Positions 25,791 through 34,829 of a DNA stretch of 63,192 nt are shown one piece after another (within the stretch, counting starts at the first letter, position 1; every line of letters starts with the position of its first letter). Source of the stretch: Oscillospiraceae bacterium. Its GTDB lineage: Bacteria > Bacillota > Clostridia > Oscillospirales > Ruminococcaceae. A program made the position numbers and the translations under genes. The notes below the pieces were generated by a model. That model saw only the letters and a program-made list of their open reading frames with translations, had not been told where the DNA came from and ran no database searches. The DNA is taken from NCBI GenBank assembly GCA_017436125.1, contig JAFSDS010000073.1, positions 1-63,192 of the forward strand. Reading direction: 5' to 3'.

Positions 25791-26987
25791 ATGAAAATAG
25801 CCGGAATTATTGCCGAATATGACCCTTTTCATAACGGCCACGCATATCAGATAGCAAAAACCCGCGATGCCGGAGCAGAGGCGGTTGTTGTTGTTCTTGG
25901 GGGCGAGTTTACCCAAAGGGGCGAGCCGGCCTGGTGTTCAAAATATACAAGGGCAAAAGCCGCCCTTCTCTGCGGCGCGGACCTTGTTCTTGAAATGCCT
26001 GTTCCCTATGCTGTCGGCTCTGCGGAAAGATTTGCCGAAGGCGGCATAAAAATCCTCGATGCCCTTGGCTGCGTTGATGTTTTAAGCTTTGGAAGCGAAA
26101 GCGGCTCTGCGGAAAAAATTATGGATTTTGCAAGGCTTTTTGAAAAAGAGGAGTTTATCGAAGAATATAAAAACGCCCTCTCCGAAGGAATATCCTCCCC
26201 GGCGGCAAGGCAAAAAGCCGCCGAAAAACTTGCGCCGGAACTTTCCTCCGTCGCGGCAAATCCAAACGATACCCTCGGCGCGGAATACTGCAAATGGCTT
26301 TTGCGCCTTAACAGCAGGATAAAACCGGAAACGGTAAAAAGATACGGCGCCGGTCACGGCGAAGCGGCGGTCCTTAAAAGCGGAATAGCCTCTGCAACAT
26401 ATCTCCGCAGCTTTGAGGAACCGGAGGATATCTTCCCATTCGTTCCGTATAAAGTCTATGAGCTTCTTGCAAAGGATTACCGTGAGGGAAAACTTCCCTT
26501 CAGCGAAAAGAAAATCGAGCCCGCTGTTCTTGCGGTGCTCAGAATGATGAGGGAAGAGGATTTTGCAAAGATCCCGGACTGCGCCGCGGAGGGACTTTAT
26601 CACAGAGTTTATGACGCGGTGCGCGAAGCATCTTCGCTTGAGGAACTTTACGGCCTTATAAAAACAAAACGCTACGCTATGAGCAGGGTAAAGCGCATTG
26701 TTTCCGGCGCTTTTCTCGGTCTTGATGATTCGGTGCTCAAAAACGCAGACCTTCCGTATATCCGCGTGCTCGGAATGAACGATACCGGAGCGGCGGTGCT
26801 CAAAAATGCAAAGGAATCCGGATGCAGCATCCCGATTTCCGCATCCCTTGCGGATCTTGAAAAAACTTCCGAAACAGCAAGGGCTTTTGCCGTGCTCGAA
26901 GCAAAAGCAGAGGACGTCTGGCAGCTTGGACTTCCGAGTCCCGGAAAATGCGGCCTTGCATATAAAACAAAAATCATAAAACTATGA
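25791..26987 (+). CDS. tmcAL: tRNA(Met) cytidine acetate ligase
   Basis: TmcAL (YlbM) acetylates the wobble cytidine of elongator tRNA-Met using acetate and ATP. The 398-residue protein has the nucleotidyltransferase motif IIAEYDPFHNGHAYQI (the HxGH-like signature), VLGGEFTQRGEPAW, the LVLEMPVPYAVGSAERFA segment, and a helical tRNA-binding C-terminal half. ATG 25791 follows GGAGG; an upstream in-frame ATG at 25770 lacks a ribosome site. The divergent ackA makes acetate, the substrate of this enzyme, but the shared location may be chance. Confidence 0.92.
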   Translation: MKIAGIIAEYDPFHNGHAYQIAKTRDAGAEAVVVVLGGEFTQRGEPAWCSKYTRAKAALLCGADLVLEMPVPYAVGSAERFAEGGIKILDALGCVDVLSFGSESGSAEKIMDFARLFEKEEFIEEYKNALSEGISSPAARQKAAEKLAPELSSVAANPNDTLGAEYCKWLLRLNSRIKPETVKRYGAGHGEAAVLKSGIASATYLRSFEEPEDIFPFVPYKVYELLAKDYREGKLPFSEKKIEPAVLAVLRMMREEDFAKIPDCAAEGLYHRVYDAVREASSLEELYGLIKTKRYAMSRVKRIVSGAFLGLDDSVLKNADLPYIRVLGMNDTGAAVLKNAKESGCSIPISASLADLEKTSETARAFAVLEAKAEDVWQLGLPSPGKCGLAYKTKIIKL

Positions 26988-27024
26988 AAAACAGCCCCTT
27001 TGCCGAAAAGGGGCTGTTTTTTAA
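26987..27024 (+). terminator. Terminator of tmcAL
   Basis: The stem AACAGCCCCTTT/AAAGGGGCTGTT around GCCG is followed by TTTT. Confidence 0.85.
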
Positions 27025-27037
27025 AAAAATAAAGACA

Positions 27038-27093
27038 GAATCCCTCCACCGCTGCCGAAAAGGCAGCGGTCCCCCTACCTTTAACAAGGGAGG
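27038..27093 (+). repeat. Dispersed palindromic repeat, copy 1
   Basis: The sequence runs from GAATCCCTCCACCGC through a GCTGCC/GGCAGC stem to CCTTTAACAAGGGAGG. A related unit occurs inverted at 36040-36097, sharing GAATCCC, a GC-rich hairpin core and CCTTTAACAAGGGG. It lies between the tmcAL terminator and a lipoprotein gene and contains no open frame. Confidence 0.6.
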
Positions 27094-27190
27094 TTAAAAA
27101 TTTTTTCAAAAACCCCGTTTTTATTGCAACAAAACGGGGTATTTTTGACACTATATATTTGTAAGACATTTGTAAAAAGGATGTGAAGCA

Positions 27191-28930
27191 ATGAAAAAAC
27201 TGATTATTGTTCTTTTTATGATTTTTGCTCTCTGTTCCTGCGAAGCGGCGGAAAATATTCCAAAAGAACCGGCTTTGAAAGATGAGCCTTCCGCTTATGA
27301 AGAAGTTTTGGAAGAAACGCCGGAAAAACCGGAAGAAGACAAAATTTCCGACCCAAGGCTTATTGAATACGCAAGCGGCGGATTTATGCTTTCGGAACAG
27401 GGTATCTCTCAAAAGGCATACGATATGGTCATCCATGACAACGGGACAATGACTTTTGACCTTGTTCTTGAAAAAGACGGCAAAGAAATAAAGAAAAATA
27501 TCCGCGGACTTTATCTTAAAAGCGACCGCTACGGAACAAATATCGACTGGGGCGGATATTCCTTTTGCGGGGATTATCTTTCCGTATGCTATATCGGCGG
27601 ATTTTTTATAATCGACCTTAAAGATTTTTCCGTTCTCGATATTGATTTTGAAATTCCGGAAACGGAAAATACATTCTGGATAAACGGCGTTATTTATGAC
27701 GAAAAAACCGGCTGGATAGTTTCCGCAGCGGAAGCAAAACTTGGCCAGCTGCATGATGAACCCATGCCCTGGAGGATCTTTATTTTTGATAAAAACGGAA
27801 AGCTCCTCGAGGACTGTGTTCCTGCGGCCTTTGCGCCCTATGGAGGCTGGGCGGATTTTTCGACCCCGGCGGTCATGAGAAAATGCACCACCCTTGAAAA
27901 TGGCGGAAAAACCTATTATTCCTTCGATTACCGCTGTTACTGTCCCGATGACGGAAAATCCTATCAGGGTTCGCCGACTTCCCAGCCTTATGATGCTGTT
28001 ACGGATGGCTACAGGCTTTATTTCTATCATGCCTATAGTATCGATAATGCAGAGGATGTATGGGTTTCAAATGCCGGAAATGACCTTGGCTATTACGCGG
28101 TGCTTAAGGATGAAAACGAAAATATCCTTGATTTTATCCACACAGAAAATGATCATATTCCGGATTCGGACAACTGGGGCGAGGTTGAGGAACCGCTTAA
28201 AGTAACAAATCACGGCGAAGGAAAATTTACCGTTGAAAACACCTATCTTGCAAAAAGCATGGAGCTGGATTTTGAAAAAGAAACCTATTCCCTGAGCTAT
28301 AATTATACCGACGAACATCTTTGCGAACTTATTGCGGATTCCAAAGACGGAAATTATTCTCTCTGGCAGGCGGGAGCGGACGGAGGCGGCGAAGCCTATT
28401 TTTATGAGGTTGCCCTTCGGAATAACAGGACAGGCAAAATTTATCATGTTGAATCCAACGGCACAAGTGCCGGAGCCTTTTCCGGCGAAGGCTTTTTGAA
28501 AAACGGGGATTTTTACGTAATGTCTTCCTCCGGACTTCGAATCTATGACCCAAAAAACGTTGAACTTCTTTTTGACCTTAACAAAAACTTTTCCATGGAA
28601 GAAAGGATACTCTATACCTTCCGCAGGGACCCTAACGATTTCAGCTATATCGTTGTTTATTCCGACTGCACCGATGAGGATATCCAGAAAGGATACGCAA
28701 GCGAGGAATTTTTGATGCCGTTCACCATTAAGATAGGATATCTCGATAAGGACGGAAAACTTATAAAATCCTTTGACAGCGGCGTTTTTGAACAGGCGGA
28801 TTTCTGGCTTGAGGCGATAGAAATGCGTTATTCCGAAGATATTATTACAATAGTCACCCTTGGCGGCAAAGGGCTTTCCGGAAGGGAATTTACCTTTGAC
28901 AGAAGAACGGAAACTTTTTCAAAACCTTAA
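27191..28930 (+). CDS. Large putative lipoprotein, unknown function
   Basis: The 579-residue protein starts with a short lipoprotein signal (MKKLIIVLFMIFALCSC), with Cys in the lipobox LCSC. Residues 20-55 are a Glu/Pro-rich linker. The rest has repeated beta-type blocks with many Trp, Tyr and Asp-Gly turns (for example GYLDKDGKL, DKNGKLLED, NDLGYYAVLKDENENILDF), which suggests a beta-propeller or WD/PQQ-like fold on the outside of the membrane. I do not recognise a family. AAAGGATG precedes the ATG. It is a single gene between the dispersed repeat and a terminator. Confidence 0.7.
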   Translation: MKKLIIVLFMIFALCSCEAAENIPKEPALKDEPSAYEEVLEETPEKPEEDKISDPRLIEYASGGFMLSEQGISQKAYDMVIHDNGTMTFDLVLEKDGKEIKKNIRGLYLKSDRYGTNIDWGGYSFCGDYLSVCYIGGFFIIDLKDFSVLDIDFEIPETENTFWINGVIYDEKTGWIVSAAEAKLGQLHDEPMPWRIFIFDKNGKLLEDCVPAAFAPYGGWADFSTPAVMRKCTTLENGGKTYYSFDYRCYCPDDGKSYQGSPTSQPYDAVTDGYRLYFYHAYSIDNAEDVWVSNAGNDLGYYAVLKDENENILDFIHTENDHIPDSDNWGEVEEPLKVTNHGEGKFTVENTYLAKSMELDFEKETYSLSYNYTDEHLCELIADSKDGNYSLWQAGADGGGEAYFYEVALRNNRTGKIYHVESNGTSAGAFSGEGFLKNGDFYVMSSSGLRIYDPKNVELLFDLNKNFSMEERILYTFRRDPNDFSYIVVYSDCTDEDIQKGYASEEFLMPFTIKIGYLDKDGKLIKSFDSGVFEQADFWLEAIEMRYSEDIITIVTLGGKGLSGREFTFDRRTETFSKP

Positions 28931-28936
28931 ATAAAC

Positions 28937-28964
28937 AAAAAGCGGCGGAAAATCCGCCGCTTTT
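28937..28964. terminator. Terminator between the lipoprotein and U32 genes
   Basis: The stem AGCGGCGGA/TCCGCCGCT around AAA has AAAA before and TTTTATT after it, so it can act for both convergent genes. Confidence 0.85.
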
Positions 28965-28965
28965 A

Positions 28966-30162
28966 TTATTCTTCGATCCTTCTTCTTAAAAGGTCGCCTT
29001 TTTGAAGTTTTACCGGGCAGGGAAGGCGAAGTATCTGCTTTATAAGCCTTGCGTCCTCGCGCTGATTTCCTTCCTCGTCATAAATTTCCGTTACTGTGAA
29101 TTTTTCGCCGGTGCTGACCGGGGAGATAACTTCCAGTTCGTCGCCGGGTTTAAAATTGTTGCGCTGTTCAATGGTAACAAAACCGTCGGAATAATCGAGA
29201 ACCTTGCCGACGAAAACGCATTTCTGGATGTATGCGCCGGAATTTCCGTGGCTCATTTTCATCTCGCCAAAGTAAAATGCGCTGGAATATGGGCGGTGGC
29301 TGATGCTGTCCAGCTCGCGCTCGATAACTTCCATGGGAAGATCGCCGTCTATGGCGTGGCGGTATGCGTTTACCGCTGTTGCAACATAGAATGGAGTTTT
29401 CATGCGGCCCTCGATTTTATAGGAGCAGATGCCCGCTTCCTCAAGTTTATCGAGAAAACCAACGGCGCACATATCATGGGAGCTGAGAATGGCGGTGCCT
29501 TTTTCATCCTCTTCAACAGGGAAAAATTCGTTGGGGCGCTTCATCTCAACAAGGTGATAGTTCCAGCGGCAGGGCTGGGCACAGCCGCCGCGGTTTCCGC
29601 TTCTGTTAACAAGATAGGAGGATATCATGCAGCGGCCGGAATATGCCATGCACATGGCGCCGTGAACAAAGGCCTCGATCTCCATTTCCTCCGGAATGCG
29701 TTTTCTGAATTCGACTATTTCCTCAAGGGTCATTTCTCTTCCAAGAACAACGCGTTTTGCGCCCATGGCCCAATATACCTTTGCGCTGCTGAAGTTCTGG
29801 CAGTTTGCCTGGGTGGAAACATGTATCTCAAGATCGGGTTCCGCTTCGTGAATGGCGGAAATAAGACCGATATCGGAAACGATTATCGCATCAACGCCGA
29901 CGGAATGAAGATATTTTGCATATTCACCGGCGGCATCTATCTCTTCGTTTTTTGCAAAACAGTTTACGGTAACATAAAGTTTTACCCCGTGAGCATGGGC
30001 GTATTTTACCGCTTCGGCAATGCCCTCCAGGTCAAAACCGACGTTATCCGCACGAAGCTGGAGCAAAGGTCCGCCGATATAAACCGCGTCTGCGCCGAAA
30101 TGAACGGCGGTTTCAAGACATTCCATATCCCCGGCCGGGGCAAGAAGTTCGGGTCTTTTCAT
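28966..30162 (-). CDS. U32 family protein (TrhP-like tRNA hydroxylation factor)
   Basis: The 398-residue protein is of the U32 collagenase-like family: PELLAPAGDMECLETAVHFGADAVYIGG at the N-terminus as a TIM-barrel start. The Cys-containing signature MCMAYSGRCMISSYL with NRGGCAQPCRW provides four Cys for an Fe-S cluster. YKIEGRMKTPFYVATAVN and a C-terminal beta domain (about 330-395) follow. Length and layout fit the TrhP/YrrO branch, which is needed for 5-hydroxyuridine formation at tRNA position 34; a true peptidase activity is not required. ATG follows TTGGAGG. The gene is alone. Confidence 0.85.
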   Translation of the reverse strand: MKRPELLAPAGDMECLETAVHFGADAVYIGGPLLQLRADNVGFDLEGIAEAVKYAHAHGVKLYVTVNCFAKNEEIDAAGEYAKYLHSVGVDAIIVSDIGLISAIHEAEPDLEIHVSTQANCQNFSSAKVYWAMGAKRVVLGREMTLEEIVEFRKRIPEEMEIEAFVHGAMCMAYSGRCMISSYLVNRSGNRGGCAQPCRWNYHLVEMKRPNEFFPVEEDEKGTAILSSHDMCAVGFLDKLEEAGICSYKIEGRMKTPFYVATAVNAYRHAIDGDLPMEVIERELDSISHRPYSSAFYFGEMKMSHGNSGAYIQKCVFVGKVLDYSDGFVTIEQRNNFKPGDELEVISPVSTGEKFTVTEIYDEEGNQREDARLIKQILRLPCPVKLQKGDLLRRRIEE

Positions 30163-30245
30163 TGAAAATCCTCCAATATTTTAAACTATTTTTTATAATA
30201 ACATAAGAAAAGGGATTTTTCAATTAAAAGCAAAGCATGAGAAAA

Positions 30246-30276
30246 AAGAAAGCACCGGATTTTCCGGTGCTTTTGC
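30246..30276 (-). terminator. Terminator of the antiporter gene
   Basis: The stem AAGCACCGGA/TCCGGTGCTT around TTT is followed, on the minus strand, by TCTTTTTTC. Confidence 0.75.
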
Positions 30277-30279
30277 TTT

Positions 30280-31593
30280 TTAGGTCTGCGGTTCTTCTTC
30301 GTTCCAGGTTTTGTGTTTTCCCGAAAGAATATCGGTTCGGCGGTTTTTGACCATATCGGATTTTCCAACGATATCTCCGGCGCGTTTGAGAGCGCCTTTT
30401 GTAAGCATCGGTCCGAAAATTTCATAAACAAAAATCGCAAAGAGTACGATGTTGCGGATAGTTTCGCCGTCGCCTTCAAGGGTGGAAGCGGTTATGCACA
30501 TTCCAAGCGCAACGCCTGCCTGCGGGAAAAGCGCAATTCCAAGGTTTTGGGTAACCTTTTTGTTCTGGTTTGTAATTTTACATCCGGCATATGCGCCAAA
30601 ATATTTTCCGGCCGCGCGGGAAAGAACGTAAACGATGCCGATGAGCATTGTTGTAAATTCGCAGAAAACAGAAAGTTCAAGCTCCGCGCCGCTTATTACA
30701 AAGAAAAAGATGAAAAGAGGAGCCGTCCATTTGTCCGCACGTTCCATAAGGTCGAAAGAGAGTTTGTCGGTGTTGCAAAAAACCGTTCCGAGCATCATGC
30801 AGACAAGAAGAGAGCTGAAAGCAACGGTGACAGGGCCGATTTTGAATTCTATTGAAGAAACGGCAACAGTCAGAAGAACAAAACCGATTATAAGGGAAAG
30901 ACGGTTGGAGTTTGAAAGGAATTTTTTCTCAAGGAAAGTAAGAAATGCGCCAAGAGCAGCGCCGAGAACAAGAGAAAGGATAATTTCAACAAGTGGATCC
31001 ACAACAACAGAAAAAAGATCGACGGTTCCGCTGTTGAAAGCTTTTGCAACGCCGAAACTTATTGCAAAAACAACAAGTCCCATTGCGTCGTCAAGAGCAA
31101 CGATCGGAAGAAGAAGTTCGGTAAGTTCGCCTTTGGCTTTATATTGGCGAACAACCATCAAAGTTGCGGCGGGGGCAGTTGCGGTTGCAATGGCGCCAAG
31201 AGTTATTGCTGCGGAAAAAGAGAGTTTTTCGGGAATTGCAAGATGAACAAGAATAAGAGCAACGTCGGTTACCACCGCGGCTGCAAGAGCCTGGAGAACA
31301 GCGATAACGGTTGCGCTTTTTCCGATTTTTTTAAGTTCTTCAAGGCGGAATTCGTTTCCTATTGCAAAAGCGATAAAGCCAAGGGCGGTTTCGGAAACGG
31401 ATCTTAAGACGGAGATGCTTTCAGCTGAGCAAAAACCCAATCCTTCGATTCTGAAAGAACCGATCAGATAAGGCCCAAGCACAACGCCGGTGAGAAGATA
31501 CGCGGTTACGTCGGGAAGGTGAAGAGGTTTTATAAGCCTTGTCATAACAAGTCCGGCAATAACGGCTACTGCAACGGATAAAAGTTCGTTCAT
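30280..31593 (-). CDS. Cation:proton antiporter, CPA2 type
   Basis: The 437-residue protein has about 12-13 membrane helices. HLPDVTAYLLTGVVLGPYLIG in the first helices and LGAIATATAPAATLMVVRQY followed by IVALDDAMGLVVFA are the marks of the CPA2 (NapA/KefB-like) family. The Asp-Asp pair in ALDDAMG is the ion-binding site of electrogenic Na+/H+ exchangers. It would help set internal pH and sodium. No TrkA-N/RCK domain follows, so it is the short form. The start ATG has only a weak ribosome site (GAAGTGA). Confidence 0.85.
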   Translation of the reverse strand: MNELLSVAVAVIAGLVMTRLIKPLHLPDVTAYLLTGVVLGPYLIGSFRIEGLGFCSAESISVLRSVSETALGFIAFAIGNEFRLEELKKIGKSATVIAVLQALAAAVVTDVALILVHLAIPEKLSFSAAITLGAIATATAPAATLMVVRQYKAKGELTELLLPIVALDDAMGLVVFAISFGVAKAFNSGTVDLFSVVVDPLVEIILSLVLGAALGAFLTFLEKKFLSNSNRLSLIIGFVLLTVAVSSIEFKIGPVTVAFSSLLVCMMLGTVFCNTDKLSFDLMERADKWTAPLFIFFFVISGAELELSVFCEFTTMLIGIVYVLSRAAGKYFGAYAGCKITNQNKKVTQNLGIALFPQAGVALGMCITASTLEGDGETIRNIVLFAIFVYEIFGPMLTKGALKRAGDIVGKSDMVKNRRTDILSGKHKTWNEEEPQT

Positions 31594-31753
31594 TATTATT
31601 TCACTTCGTTTTCTTAAAATATTATTACAAAGTATTGATTATAGTTAGATGACGTGCATAATGCAACAGCAAAGCAAAAGTTTTTTTGAAATCTTTTATG
31701 CAATTAAAAATGGTTTTGCAGCGGGGAAAAATAAAAAATTTTTTAAAAAAGTG

Positions 31754-31782
31754 TTGACTTTAGCGCTTTACTTTGCTATAAT
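31754..31782 (+). promoter_or_regulatory. Sigma-A promoter of the lysine ABC operon
   Basis: TTGACT and TATAAT are exactly 17 bp apart; transcription should start near 31789, about 55 bases before the riboswitch. The 31594-31753 stretch holds no gene that I can support. Confidence 0.85.
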
Positions 31783-31842
31783 GCCTCGTATAGCAATCAA
31801 TGCTATAGAAAACAGAATACTATATTGTTTCTGGCTTTGCCA

Positions 31843-32022
31843 AAAACAATGGTAGAGGCGCGAAAGCTATCAGTACCGCAAAGCAAGATAAGGGTCAGGC
31901 TTCCCGGTTTTGTGAGAAAGGAACTTTCGCCGAAGCTTTCGAAAGAATGCCGTTTTTCGTTTGCTGGGGCAGGGGAAAATATCCCCTGGACTGTCACTTC
32001 GGTGGAGAGCTATCATTGGTTT
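31843..32022 (+). promoter_or_regulatory. Lysine riboswitch aptamer
   Basis: The L-box signature is clear: GGTAGAGGCGCGAAAGC, then AGTA, GAAAGGAACTTTCGCCGAAG, GCTGGGGCAGGGG and CTGTCACTTCGGTGGAGAG. The closing helix P1 pairs AAAACAATGGTAG (31843-31855) with CTATCATTGGTTT (32010-32022) with only wobble or single mismatches. Lysine binding is known to favour the terminator form in this class, which would shut off the downstream operon when lysine is plentiful. Confidence 0.95.
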
Positions 32023-32078
32023 TAAGCAGGCGCTTTTATGAAAAAAGCCCTGTGAAGCATTTATGTAAGAATGTATGC

Positions 32079-32118
32079 ACCATGAATCTTCATCCGAAAG
32101 TATTCATGGCTTTTTTAT
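32079..32118 (+). terminator. Terminator of the lysine riboswitch
   Basis: CCATGAAT and ATTCATGG form the stem, followed by CTTTTTTATTTT. It lies 51 bases before the binding-protein gene, so it is the expression platform. GCATTTATGTAAGAATGTATGC just upstream offers an alternative pairing. Confidence 0.85.
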
Positions 32119-32168
32119 TTTAAAAGAGCCGCAAAAAAATGAATTCTTAGGAAAGAAGGAAACAAAAA

Positions 32169-32999
32169 ATGACTAGAAAGATTATCGCACTCGTACTCGC
32201 AATGGTAATGTGCCTCGGCTTTACTGCCTGCGGCGGAAATGAAGAAAATGAAAACGTTCTTCGTGTTGCAATGGAATGTGCCTACGCTCCTTATAACTGG
32301 ACCCAGGCAGACGATTCCAACGGCGCTGTTCCGATTTCCGGAACCAACGACTATGCCTACGGCTATGACGTAATGATGGCAAAACTTGTTGCAGAATCCA
32401 TGGGCAAAGAACTTGAGATCGTTAAACTCGACTGGGACTCCCTTGTTCCCGCTGTTTCTTCCGGCGACGTTGATATGGTTATTGCAGGCCAGTCCATCAC
32501 CTCCGAAAGACTTGAAGTAGTTGATTTCTCCGATCCTTACTTCTATGCTTCCATCGTAACCCTTACCAAAGCAGATTCCGAATATGCAAACGCAGCATCC
32601 GTTGCCGATCTTGCCGGTGCAACCTGCACTTCCCAGCTCGGTACTATCTGGTATGACATCTGCCTTCCCCAGATCCCGGATGCAAATATCCTTACCGCAC
32701 AGGAAACCGCACCCGCAATGCTCGTTGCACTTGAATCCGGCGCTGTTGACCTTGTTGTAACCGATATGCCCACCGCTCTTGCAGCAACCGCTGTTTACGG
32801 CGACATGGTTCTTCTTGACTTCACCGGCACCGATGGTGAATTTGAAGTTTCCGAAGAAGAGATCAACCTCGGTATCTCCATCCAGAAGGGCAACACCGAA
32901 CTTCTCGATGCAGTCAACGCAGTTCTTGCAACCATGACTGTTGAAGATTATGAAGCAATGATGGCAGACGCTATCGCAGTACAGCCTCTCAGCGAATAA
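32169..32999 (+). CDS. Amino-acid ABC transporter, substrate-binding lipoprotein (probably lysine)
   Basis: The 276-residue protein has a lipoprotein signal ending GFTACGG, then an SBP family 3 fold. VLRVAMECAYAPYNW is the first strand. GYDVMMAKLVAESMGKELEIVKLDWDSLVPAVSSGDVDMVIAGQSITSERLEVVDFSDPYF carries the ligand-binding Arg and Asp, and a second lobe is rich in Gly and Ala. It would capture a polar amino acid outside the cell. The upstream lysine riboswitch makes lysine the likely ligand. The ribosome site is AGAAGGAAAC. It is the first gene of the operon and is followed by an internal hairpin. Confidence 0.92.
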   Translation: MTRKIIALVLAMVMCLGFTACGGNEENENVLRVAMECAYAPYNWTQADDSNGAVPISGTNDYAYGYDVMMAKLVAESMGKELEIVKLDWDSLVPAVSSGDVDMVIAGQSITSERLEVVDFSDPYFYASIVTLTKADSEYANAASVADLAGATCTSQLGTIWYDICLPQIPDANILTAQETAPAMLVALESGAVDLVVTDMPTALAATAVYGDMVLLDFTGTDGEFEVSEEEINLGISIQKGNTELLDAVNAVLATMTVEDYEAMMADAIAVQPLSE

Positions 33000-33020
33000 T
33001 CGCAAAAAAACATAAAATTG

Positions 33021-33047
33021 CCGCCCGGTTCAATACCGGGCGGTTTG
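33021..33047 (+). terminator. Intra-operon attenuator after the binding protein gene
   Basis: The stem CCGCCCGGT/ACCGGGCGG around TCAAT is followed by TTTG only. A weak terminator here would give more binding protein than permease, a common arrangement. Confidence 0.7.
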
Positions 33048-33115
33048 TAATGTAAAAGACGATGTTTCCGCCTCCCCTTTAGGAGGCAAAGTATAAACAG
33101 AAAAGGAGCATAAAC

Positions 33116-33913
33116 TTGGCAGATTTTATTGAAGGCATCATCAAGGTATGGAACGGATACGGCCCTTCCTTCCTTAACGGTGCGCTTAACACCCTTATCG
33201 TTTCTTTCATAGGAACCGTTGCCGGATGCATCATAGGTTTTGGCGTCGGCGTTGTTCAGACTATTCCGGTGGACAAAAAAGACCCCCTCTGGAAAAGGGT
33301 TATTCTTACCGCAGTAAACCTTATCCTTAAAGGATATGTTGAACTCTTCCGCGGAACCCCTATGATAGTACAGTCCGTTTTTATCTATTACGGCGCAAGA
33401 ATGGTTTTTGATTACCAGATCGATGTCTGGCCGGCAGCACTTCTCATTGTTTCCATAAACACCGGCGCATATATGGCAGAAACCGTTCGCGGCGGTATCC
33501 TTTCCATTGATCCGGGCCAGACCGAGGGCGCAAAAGCCATTGGCATGAACCATGTTCAGACCATGATGAACGTAATCATTCCCCAGGCTTTCCGCAACAT
33601 CATCCCCCAGATCGGAAACAACTTTATCATCAACATCAAGGATACTTCCGTTCTTTCCGTAATCAGTTTTGCTGACCTTTTCTTTACCCACAAAAGTGCG
33701 GTCGGCGCACTCTATCTCTATTTTGAATCCGCAACCATAACCATGGCTATTTACCTTGTTATGACCGTGACCGCGTCCTTCCTTCTCCGTCTTCTTGAGA
33801 AAAAGCTTGACGGCGACGATAACTATGACCTTGCAACCACCGATACTCTTGCATACACCAGCGGTATGCTCAGCTATCACCAGAAAGAAAAAACTTTGGA
33901 GGACTTCAAATGA
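33116..33913 (+). CDS. Amino-acid ABC transporter, permease (probably lysine)
   Basis: The 265-residue protein has five membrane helices and the HisM/QM signature of polar amino-acid permeases: [19 protein letters not shown] near the start, [11 protein letters not shown], and the EAA-like coupling loop [31 protein letters not shown]. The sequence starts with TTG (33116) after AAAAGGAGC. The last codons overlap the ATG of the ATPase by four bases. A single permease gene implies a homodimer. The C-terminal tail of about 40 residues past the last helix is longer than usual. Confidence 0.92.
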   Translation: MADFIEGIIKVWNGYGPSFLNGALNTLIVSFIGTVAGCIIGFGVGVVQTIPVDKKDPLWKRVILTAVNLILKGYVELFRGTPMIVQSVFIYYGARMVFDYQIDVWPAALLIVSINTGAYMAETVRGGILSIDPGQTEGAKAIGMNHVQTMMNVIIPQAFRNIIPQIGNNFIINIKDTSVLSVISFADLFFTHKSAVGALYLYFESATITMAIYLVMTVTASFLLRLLEKKLDGDDNYDLATTDTLAYTSGMLSYHQKEKTLEDFK

Positions 33914-34647
33914 GCGAGAATATCATTGAAATTCAGCATCTTGAAAAGAATTTCGGAAGCCACAAAGTTCTTTCCGATATCGATTTTTCCGTTAAAAAGG
34001 GCGACGTAACAACCATCATCGGCGTTTCCGGCTCCGGAAAATCAACTCTTCTTCGCTGCATAAACGTGCTCGAAACTCCCTCCGGCGGAAAGATCCTTTT
34101 CCACGGAAACGACATTGATGAAAAAGGCTTTTCCGTAACCGATTACCGCGCAAAGGTCGGCATGGTTTTCCAGAACTTCAACCTTTTTTCAAACATGAGC
34201 GTTCTTCAGAACTGTGTTGTCGGTCAGGTAAAGGTTCTTGGAAAAAAGAAAGCCGAAGCGGAAGAAACCGCAAAATACTTCCTTGAAAAAGTCGGCATGC
34301 TTCCCTATATCAACGCAAAACCGAAGCAGCTTTCCGGCGGACAGAAACAGCGCGTTGCCATTGCAAGAGCCCTTGCCATGGAACCGGAGGTCCTTCTTTT
34401 TGACGAACCCACTTCCGCCCTCGACCCTCAGATGGTCGGCGAGGTTCTTGCGGTCATGCGTCAGCTTGCCGCAGAGGGCCTTACCATGATAGTTGTAACT
34501 CATGAAATGGCTTTTGCACGCGATGTTTCAAGCCACGTTGTTTTCATGAAGGACGGCGTTATCTGGGAAGAAGGCACCCCGGAGGATATTTTTGTTAACC
34601 CGAAAAAGGATGAAACAAAAGATTTTCTTGCAAGATTTATAAACTGA
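33910..34647 (+). CDS. Amino-acid ABC transporter, ATP-binding protein (probably lysine)
   Basis: The 245-residue protein has all ABC motifs: Walker [13 protein letters not shown]-loop [14 protein letters not shown], signature [15 protein letters not shown], Walker [14 protein letters not shown] and the switch His in VVTHEMAFA. It fits the GlnQ/HisP group of polar amino-acid importers. It overlaps the permease by four bases, with GGAGG upstream inside that gene, so translation is coupled. A strong terminator follows. Confidence 0.95.
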   Translation: MSENIIEIQHLEKNFGSHKVLSDIDFSVKKGDVTTIIGVSGSGKSTLLRCINVLETPSGGKILFHGNDIDEKGFSVTDYRAKVGMVFQNFNLFSNMSVLQNCVVGQVKVLGKKKAEAEETAKYFLEKVGMLPYINAKPKQLSGGQKQRVAIARALAMEPEVLLFDEPTSALDPQMVGEVLAVMRQLAAEGLTMIVVTHEMAFARDVSSHVVFMKDGVIWEEGTPEDIFVNPKKDETKDFLARFIN

Positions 34648-34652
34648 TTTTT

Positions 34653-34692
34653 AAAAAAGCCGTTTTCCGGAGCAAGGAAAACGGCTTTTTTG
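34653..34692 (+). terminator. Terminator of the lysine ABC operon
   Basis: The stem AAAAAAGCCGTTTTCC and its complement surround GGAGCAA, with TTTTTT after it. Confidence 0.9.
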
Positions 34693-34754
34693 TTCTCCAA
34701 TATATAAAAATAAGGTATATTTTTAAATAATTTGGAAATATTATCAAAAGTGTA

Positions 34755-34781
34755 TTGCAATTCCTACAAAAAAGGTATAAT
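34755..34781 (+). promoter_or_regulatory. Possible promoter of iscS
   Basis: TTGCAA and TATAAT are present but only 15 bp apart; TATAAT is followed by a second TATAAA. A promoter is expected here since a terminator lies upstream. Confidence 0.45.
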
Positions 34782-34829
34782 ATAAAATCCGGAAAACAAT
34801 CAGCTTAAAATAAAAGGAGGAAAACGAAT

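Noticed and set aside
31649-32025. Two short plus-strand frames before the ABC operon
   Set aside because: They lie on the promoter and lysine riboswitch; RNA structure explains this stretch.
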